From the NCBI GenBank assembly GCA_045538075.1, contig JAZSQT010000025.1:1-18314 (forward strand): a stretch of DNA of 18,314 bases, read 5' to 3'. Of the stretch, positions 15,281-18,314 are shown piece by piece. Source of the stretch: JAZSQT01 sp045538075 (GTDB taxonomy: Bacteria > Chrysiogenota > Deferribacteres > Deferribacterales > Mucispirillaceae). Made by a program: the position numbers and the translations under genes. The notes under the pieces were generated by a model, which saw only the letters and a list, made by a program, of their open reading frames with translations, searched no databases and was not told where the DNA came from. Each line of letters opens with the position of its first letter. The first letter of the stretch is position 1.

Positions 15281-15286
15281 GGAGAG
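15281..15286 (+). promoter_or_regulatory. Shine-Dalgarno sequence GGAGAG that points to a non-ATG start
   Basis: GGAGAG lies 8 bases before ATT 15295 and 5 bases before ATC 15292, both in frame with the PilZ protein. No ATG, GTG or TTG in that frame occurs between the in-frame stop at 15253-15255 and the GTG at 15400. The site therefore decides the start choice for the PilZ gene. Confidence 0.5.
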
Positions 15287-15294
15287 ATAAAATC

Positions 15295-15942
15295 ATTAAT
15301 AAATATCTTAATAAAGGATCAAAAATTAATGTTGCTTCAACTTCAAATTATACTGGTGTTTTTGGTGCAACAATTTTAGATATTAAAGATAAAAGTATTG
15401 TGATTACTATGCCAGTTAATGATGGTGTTCTTATGAATATTAAATCATTAATGCAAATAGAAGTATCTTTTATGTCTAAAAGTGGTAACATTAGTTTTAT
15501 GTCAAAAGTTTTAAGTAAAGTTACGAATAATACTTCTTCTATAGAAATAGAAAAACCGATAAAGATAGATAGAAAAGAGTTAAGAGAGTTTTTTAGAATT
15601 GAAATTAATTCTCTTGTAGAAATATATTCTTTAAAAGAAGATAGCTTATCTACTAATTTAGTAAGAGATAAAGAATATAAAGTTACTTGTGTTGATATTT
15701 CAGGTGGTGGAGCAAAATTAATATCAACAACGCCAATGGATAATGTTAATATGATTGAAGCAGACTTTAGTAACATTATACAAGGATTTAATGCTATATC
15801 AGCAAAGATTTTAAGATGTAAAAAAATAGATGATAGTAAGTTTGAAATAGGTATTCAATTTACTTCATTAAGTGATTCAGATAGAGATAAAATTGTTCAA
15901 TTTGTATTTAAAAAACAAATTGAAGCCCGTGTTATAAGGTAG
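15295..15942 (+). CDS. PilZ-domain (cyclic-di-GMP-binding) protein with YcgR-like N-terminal domain
   Basis: The protein has a beta-rich N-terminal region resembling the PilZN/YcgR-like domain (about 1-90) and a PilZ domain (about 95-205). The cyclic-di-GMP motifs are intact: the arginine pair in REFFR (codons at 15583 and 15595) and DISGGG (from 15694), matching RxxxR and (D/N)xSxxG. Such proteins act as effectors for motility, polysaccharide export or biofilm. The start is unusual. The frame stays open and domain-like upstream of the first GTG (15400), with residues such as NKYLNKGSKINV and GVFGATILDIKDKS, but contains no ATG, GTG or TTG. I place the start at ATT 15295, 8 bases after GGAGAG; ATC 15292 is an alternative. 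A conventional call would begin at 15400 and lose 35 residues of the domain. It heads a likely operon with the STAS gene. Confidence 0.8.
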   Translation: MNKYLNKGSKINVASTSNYTGVFGATILDIKDKSIVITMPVNDGVLMNIKSLMQIEVSFMSKSGNISFMSKVLSKVTNNTSSIEIEKPIKIDRKELREFFRIEINSLVEIYSLKEDSLSTNLVRDKEYKVTCVDISGGGAKLISTTPMDNVNMIEADFSNIIQGFNAISAKILRCKKIDDSKFEIGIQFTSLSDSDRDKIVQFVFKKQIEARVIR

Positions 15943-15959
15943 GTAATAAGGAGAATTTT

Positions 15960-16304
15960 ATGACATTTAATAAGGAAAGAATTTCTTTAAATGATGGTAA
16001 TCAGATAGAAATATTATATCCTATTCACGAAATTGATTCATTTAATGGTGAAGAGTTAAAAAATTATATATGTAGTATTGAAAATGAAATATCTGGAGTT
16101 ATAATTAATTTCTCAAAAATTACTTATCTTAATTCAAGTGGTATTCGTGAACTTATTCAAATATTAAAATATTTAAGAGAAAAAGATAAAAACCTTGTAT
16201 TATCTTGTATTAATGATGATATTAATAAAATTTTTATTCATACTAATTTAGATAGATTATTTAAAATAGTAATTGATGATGATGAGGCTAAAGCTGTTTT
16301 TTAA
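15960..16304 (+). CDS. STAS-domain protein (anti-anti-sigma factor-like)
   Basis: The 114-residue protein is a single STAS domain. It has the strand GNQIEILYPIHEIDS near the N-terminus, GVIINFSKITYLNSSGIRELIQILKYLREKD (46-76) and a C-terminal strand-helix with FIHTNLDRLFKIV (90-102). The segment NSSGI (58-62) is where SpoIIAA-type anti-sigma factor antagonists carry the phosphorylatable serine; the preceding residue is Asn rather than the usual Asp. AAGGAG at 15948-15953 lies 6 bases before the ATG, so translation should be efficient. No partner anti-sigma kinase or phosphatase is in the window. It sits between the PilZ gene and rlmN and shares one base with rlmN. Its sigma factor or other partner is unknown. 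Confidence 0.88.
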   Translation: MTFNKERISLNDGNQIEILYPIHEIDSFNGEELKNYICSIENEISGVIINFSKITYLNSSGIRELIQILKYLREKDKNLVLSCINDDINKIFIHTNLDRLFKIVIDDDEAKAVF

Positions 16305-17353
16305 TGGATATGATAGATAATCTTTCCCAAGATGATTTAATTAAAGTAGCAGAAGATAATAACGAAGCATCTTATAGGGGAAAACAGTTATATAATTGGT
16401 TATATAAGGTTGGTGTTTCATCCTTTGATGAAATGACAAATATCTCTAAGCCTTTTAAAGAAATTTTGTCAAATAAATTTTCATTTACCATACTTGAAGA
16501 AGTTAAAAGAACAACATCTTCAGATGGTTCAATAAAATTTTTATTTAAATTAGAAGATAACGAGACTATAGAAGCAGTGTTACTTGTTGATGGAGTTAGG
16601 TTATCTGGCTGTATTTCTACACAAGTTGGTTGTAAAATGGGTTGCAAATTTTGTGCAACATCTTCTGCTGTAGGTTTTAAAAGAAATTTGACAATGGGAG
16701 AAATATTACGCCAAGTATTATACTTAAGAAAAGTGGCATTAGAACTTTTTGATGAACGTCTTGGAAATCTTGTTTTCATGGGAATGGGTGAGCCTCTTGA
16801 TAATATTTCAAATCTTAAAAATGCTCTTAGTATAATATTAGATGATGAGGCATTATGTTTTTCCCATAGAAAAGTTACTGTATCAACTTGTGGATTAATT
16901 GATGGAATTAAAGAATTATTTAAAATGCCTACACAAGTTAATTTAGCAGTGTCAATAAATGCACCAAATCAAAAAATAAGATTAGAAATAATGCCAGTAT
17001 CAAAAAAATATCCTTTAAATAATCTGTATGAAGCATTAAAAAAATTAGATATTGATAAAAGAAAGAAAATAACTTTAGAATATGTGTTGTTAAAAGATGT
17101 TAATGATAGCATAGCTCATGCTGCAGAATTTGCTAAGTCAATTAAAGGCATGCAGATTAAAGTTAATTTAATTGTATATAATGGTTCTTCATATTCTAAA
17201 TTTAAAAGTCCTCATAAAGATAGAGTTACTAAATTTCAAGAATATTTAATTAGCAACAATATAAGCACTTTTATTAGAAAAAGATTAGGAGTAGATATAG
17301 ATGGTGCTTGTGGTCAGTTAGCAGCATCATATAAAGGCAATATAGGAGTTTAA
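16304..17353 (+). CDS. rlmN: Dual-specificity 23S rRNA/tRNA adenine-C2 methyltransferase RlmN
   Basis: RlmN is a radical-SAM enzyme that methylates C2 of A2503 in 23S rRNA and A37 in several tRNAs. The 349-residue protein has the N-terminal helical part with YRGKQLYNWLYKVG (24-37), the radical-SAM cysteines C110, C114 and C117 (VGCKMGCKFCATS), the SAM-binding FMGMGEPLDN region and the C-terminal catalytic C336 in DIDGACGQLAA, where the methyl-carrying cysteine lies. Length and order are typical. The ATG shares one base with the STAS stop (TAATG); another ATG six bases later is possible. bcp follows after two bases. Confidence 0.96.
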   Translation: MDMIDNLSQDDLIKVAEDNNEASYRGKQLYNWLYKVGVSSFDEMTNISKPFKEILSNKFSFTILEEVKRTTSSDGSIKFLFKLEDNETIEAVLLVDGVRLSGCISTQVGCKMGCKFCATSSAVGFKRNLTMGEILRQVLYLRKVALELFDERLGNLVFMGMGEPLDNISNLKNALSIILDDEALCFSHRKVTVSTCGLIDGIKELFKMPTQVNLAVSINAPNQKIRLEIMPVSKKYPLNNLYEALKKLDIDKRKKITLEYVLLKDVNDSIAHAAEFAKSIKGMQIKVNLIVYNGSSYSKFKSPHKDRVTKFQEYLISNNISTFIRKRLGVDIDGACGQLAASYKGNIGV

Positions 17354-17355
17354 TA

Positions 17356-17814
17356 ATGTTACAAATTGGAGATAAAGCACCAGATTTTTTGGCAGAAAAT
17401 GATGAAGAAAAAAAAGTATCCTTAAAAGATTATTCTGGAAAAAGAGTAGTTTTATATTTTTATCCAAAAGATAATACTTCAGGTTGCACTACAGAAGCTA
17501 TTGAATTTTCAGATTTAATTAATAGTTTTAAAGATTTAAATACTGAAATAATTGGAGTTAGTCCAGATAGCGTTAAAAGTCATATTAATTTTAAAAATAA
17601 GCATAATCTTAGTATTACATTGATTTCTGATCCAGAAAAGGAAATATGTCAAGCATACGATGTATGGAGAGAAAAATCTATGTATGGAAAAAAATATATG
17701 GGTGTATTAAGGTCAACATTCATAATTTCATCAGATGGAATTATTGAAAAAGCAATGTATAATGTTAAAGCAAAAGGACATGCAGAAGCAGTGTTGTGTG
17801 ATTTGAAAAAATGA
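17356..17814 (+). CDS. bcp: Thioredoxin-dependent peroxiredoxin of the BCP/PrxQ type
   Basis: BCP proteins reduce hydrogen peroxide and organic hydroperoxides. The 152-residue protein has the thioredoxin-fold core: IGDKAPDF (4-11), LYFYPKDNTSGCTTEA (33-48) with peroxidatic C44, DLNTEIIGVSPDS and a C-terminal GVLRSTFIISSDG. The PxxxTxxC motif is intact (P37, T41, C44). The usual resolving cysteine five residues later is isoleucine (I49), so this appears to be a one-Cys BCP or one that uses another reductant; C67-like alternatives are absent nearby, though C93 and C149 occur further on. It ends with an ATGA overlap into xseB. Confidence 0.95.
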   Translation: MLQIGDKAPDFLAENDEEKKVSLKDYSGKRVVLYFYPKDNTSGCTTEAIEFSDLINSFKDLNTEIIGVSPDSVKSHINFKNKHNLSITLISDPEKEICQAYDVWREKSMYGKKYMGVLRSTFIISSDGIIEKAMYNVKAKGHAEAVLCDLKK

Positions 17815-18044
17815 AAGATACAAAAGATTTTGAAAGCAAAATAAAACGTCTTGAAGAAATAGTTTCCAAATTAGAAAAAGAAGAGTATTCTCTTGAAGAA
17901 ACAGTTAAAATTTTTCAAGAAGGTATGAAGTTATCTTCTGAATGTAGGAAAGCATTATCAAAAATAGAGCATACGGTTACAAAAGTAATATCATCTGATG
18001 ATGAAAATGTTAAAACAGTGGAATTAAAACTTGATTATGAGTAA
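17811..18044 (+). CDS. xseB: Exodeoxyribonuclease VII small subunit
   Basis: The 77-residue protein has the XseB pattern of two helices: FESKIKRLEEIVSKLEKEE (7-25) and SLEETVKIFQEGMKLSSECRKALSKIEHTVTKV (27-59), with the typical L-E-x-I-V-x-x-L-E and F-x-x-G-M-x-L-x-x-x-C spacing, and an acidic tail. XseB wraps along the coiled coil of XseA to form the active nuclease. The length is normal. The start overlaps bcp by 4 bases and the end overlaps ispA by 8 bases. The partner xseA ends at position 187, about 17.6 kb upstream, instead of being adjacent. Confidence 0.95.
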   Translation: MKDTKDFESKIKRLEEIVSKLEKEEYSLEETVKIFQEGMKLSSECRKALSKIEHTVTKVISSDDENVKTVELKLDYE

Positions 18045-18314
18045 CCTTAATGACTTTTTAAGTTATTGTGCAAACGTAACAGAAGAATGGTTAAGCAATA
18101 ATTTAGTAGAATTTTCTCCTTATACGTCTATATTGACAGAATCAATGAGATATAGTGTATTTGCTGGTGGTAAAAGATTGCGTCCAGCATTAATGTTTGC
18201 TTCTTATAATATTTTTTCAGAAAATAATAGTGCTGTTTTACCGTATGCAGCAGCAATAGAAGTTTTGCACACATATTCATTAATCCATGATGATTTACCT
18301 GCAATGGATAATGA
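18037..18314 (+). CDS. ispA: Polyprenyl (farnesyl) diphosphate synthase, N-terminal part (partial)
   Basis: The gene runs off the right edge, giving 92 complete residues. They include GGKRLRPAL (44-52), the substrate-binding motif of trans-isoprenyl diphosphate synthases, and the first aspartate-rich motif HTYSLIHDDLPAMDN (78-92) with D85, D86 and D91. The two extra residues between the aspartates are typical of short-chain bacterial farnesyl or geranylgeranyl diphosphate synthases; E. coli IspA has nearly the same motif. Chain length cannot be fixed from this part. The start lies inside xseB (8-base overlap); xseB-ispA is a conserved pair in many bacteria. Confidence 0.92.
   Translation, partial: MSNLNDFLSYCANVTEEWLSNNLVEFSPYTSILTESMRYSVFAGGKRLRPALMFASYNIFSENNSAVLPYAAAIEVLHTYSLIHDDLPAMDN

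Noticed and set aside
15253..15400. Frameshift linking the ATG at 15279 to the PilZ frame
   Set aside because: The ATG frame hits TAA after three codons, and more than one change would be needed to join it to the PilZ frame with a normal N-terminus; an ATT/ATC start needs none.
15348..15776. 142-aa open frame on the minus strand opposite the PilZ gene
   Set aside because: It lies antisense to the well-supported PilZ coding region, has no recognisable domain or Shine-Dalgarno sequence, and looks like a mirror of low-complexity codons.
16372..16779. 135-aa open frame on the minus strand opposite rlmN
   Set aside because: It overlaps the conserved radical-SAM region of rlmN, and no protein features support it.
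1..18314. tRNA or rRNA genes, CRISPR repeats, insertion sequences, riboswitches
   Set aside because: I read both strands for cloverleaf ends, direct repeat arrays, transposase motifs and RFN-type boxes and saw none; nearly all of the sequence is accounted for by coding regions.

Overview
The window is AT-rich chromosomal DNA that codes almost without gaps. Every supported gene lies on the + strand: 24 complete protein genes plus a truncated gene at each edge (the xseA 3' end and the ispA 5' end). I found no RNA gene, mobile element, CRISPR array or phage gene, and the gene content is core rather than accessory. The organism looks like a low-GC anaerobic or microaerophilic bacterium. It has an RnfCDGEAB ferredoxin:NAD+ oxidoreductase and a PilZ (cyclic-di-GMP) protein, and it makes its own riboflavin. 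The mix of genes seen in Firmicutes (YhaM, YmdB, a DUF4911-like protein) with a delta-proteobacteria-like order (rpiB-glyA-dCMP deaminase; ribD-ribE-ribBA-ribH-nusB) would suit a lineage such as Deferribacterota, but I cannot fix the taxonomy from the sequence alone.

Layout. 1-1858: xseA end, greA, pgsA, plsY (DNA repair, transcription elongation, first steps of phospholipid synthesis). 1824-5324: ribD, ribE, ribBA, ribH, which cover the riboflavin pathway from GTP and ribulose-5-phosphate except the pyrimidine phosphatase step. 5324-8139: nusB, an unrecognised 126-aa protein, a DUF4911-like protein, a YhaM-type OB/HD 3'-5' exoribonuclease and a YmdB-type phosphodiesterase, a block with an RNA-metabolism flavour. 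8178-10395: rpiB, glyA and dCMP deaminase (pentose phosphate, one-carbon and thymidylate precursor supply). 10399-15176: the complete rnfCDGEAB operon. 15177-15294 is the only sizeable non-coding gap; it holds a likely promoter and possibly a weak terminator. 15295-18314: PilZ protein, STAS protein, rlmN, a bcp peroxiredoxin, xseB and the ispA start.

The genes are tightly packed. Most junctions overlap by 1 to 35 bases (TAATG and ATGA types are common), so 1-15176 probably forms one or a few long translationally coupled transcripts, with a second unit starting near 15230. Riboflavin synthesis and Rnf fit together, because RnfC, RnfD and RnfG bind FMN and Rnf also uses riboflavin. The points most worth checking are: the PilZ gene, whose conserved N-terminal domain has no ATG/GTG/TTG start and seems to begin at ATT; the riboflavin genes inside a housekeeping operon with no room for an FMN riboswitch; xseA and xseB at opposite ends of the window; and the uncharacterised pair between nusB and the YhaM gene.
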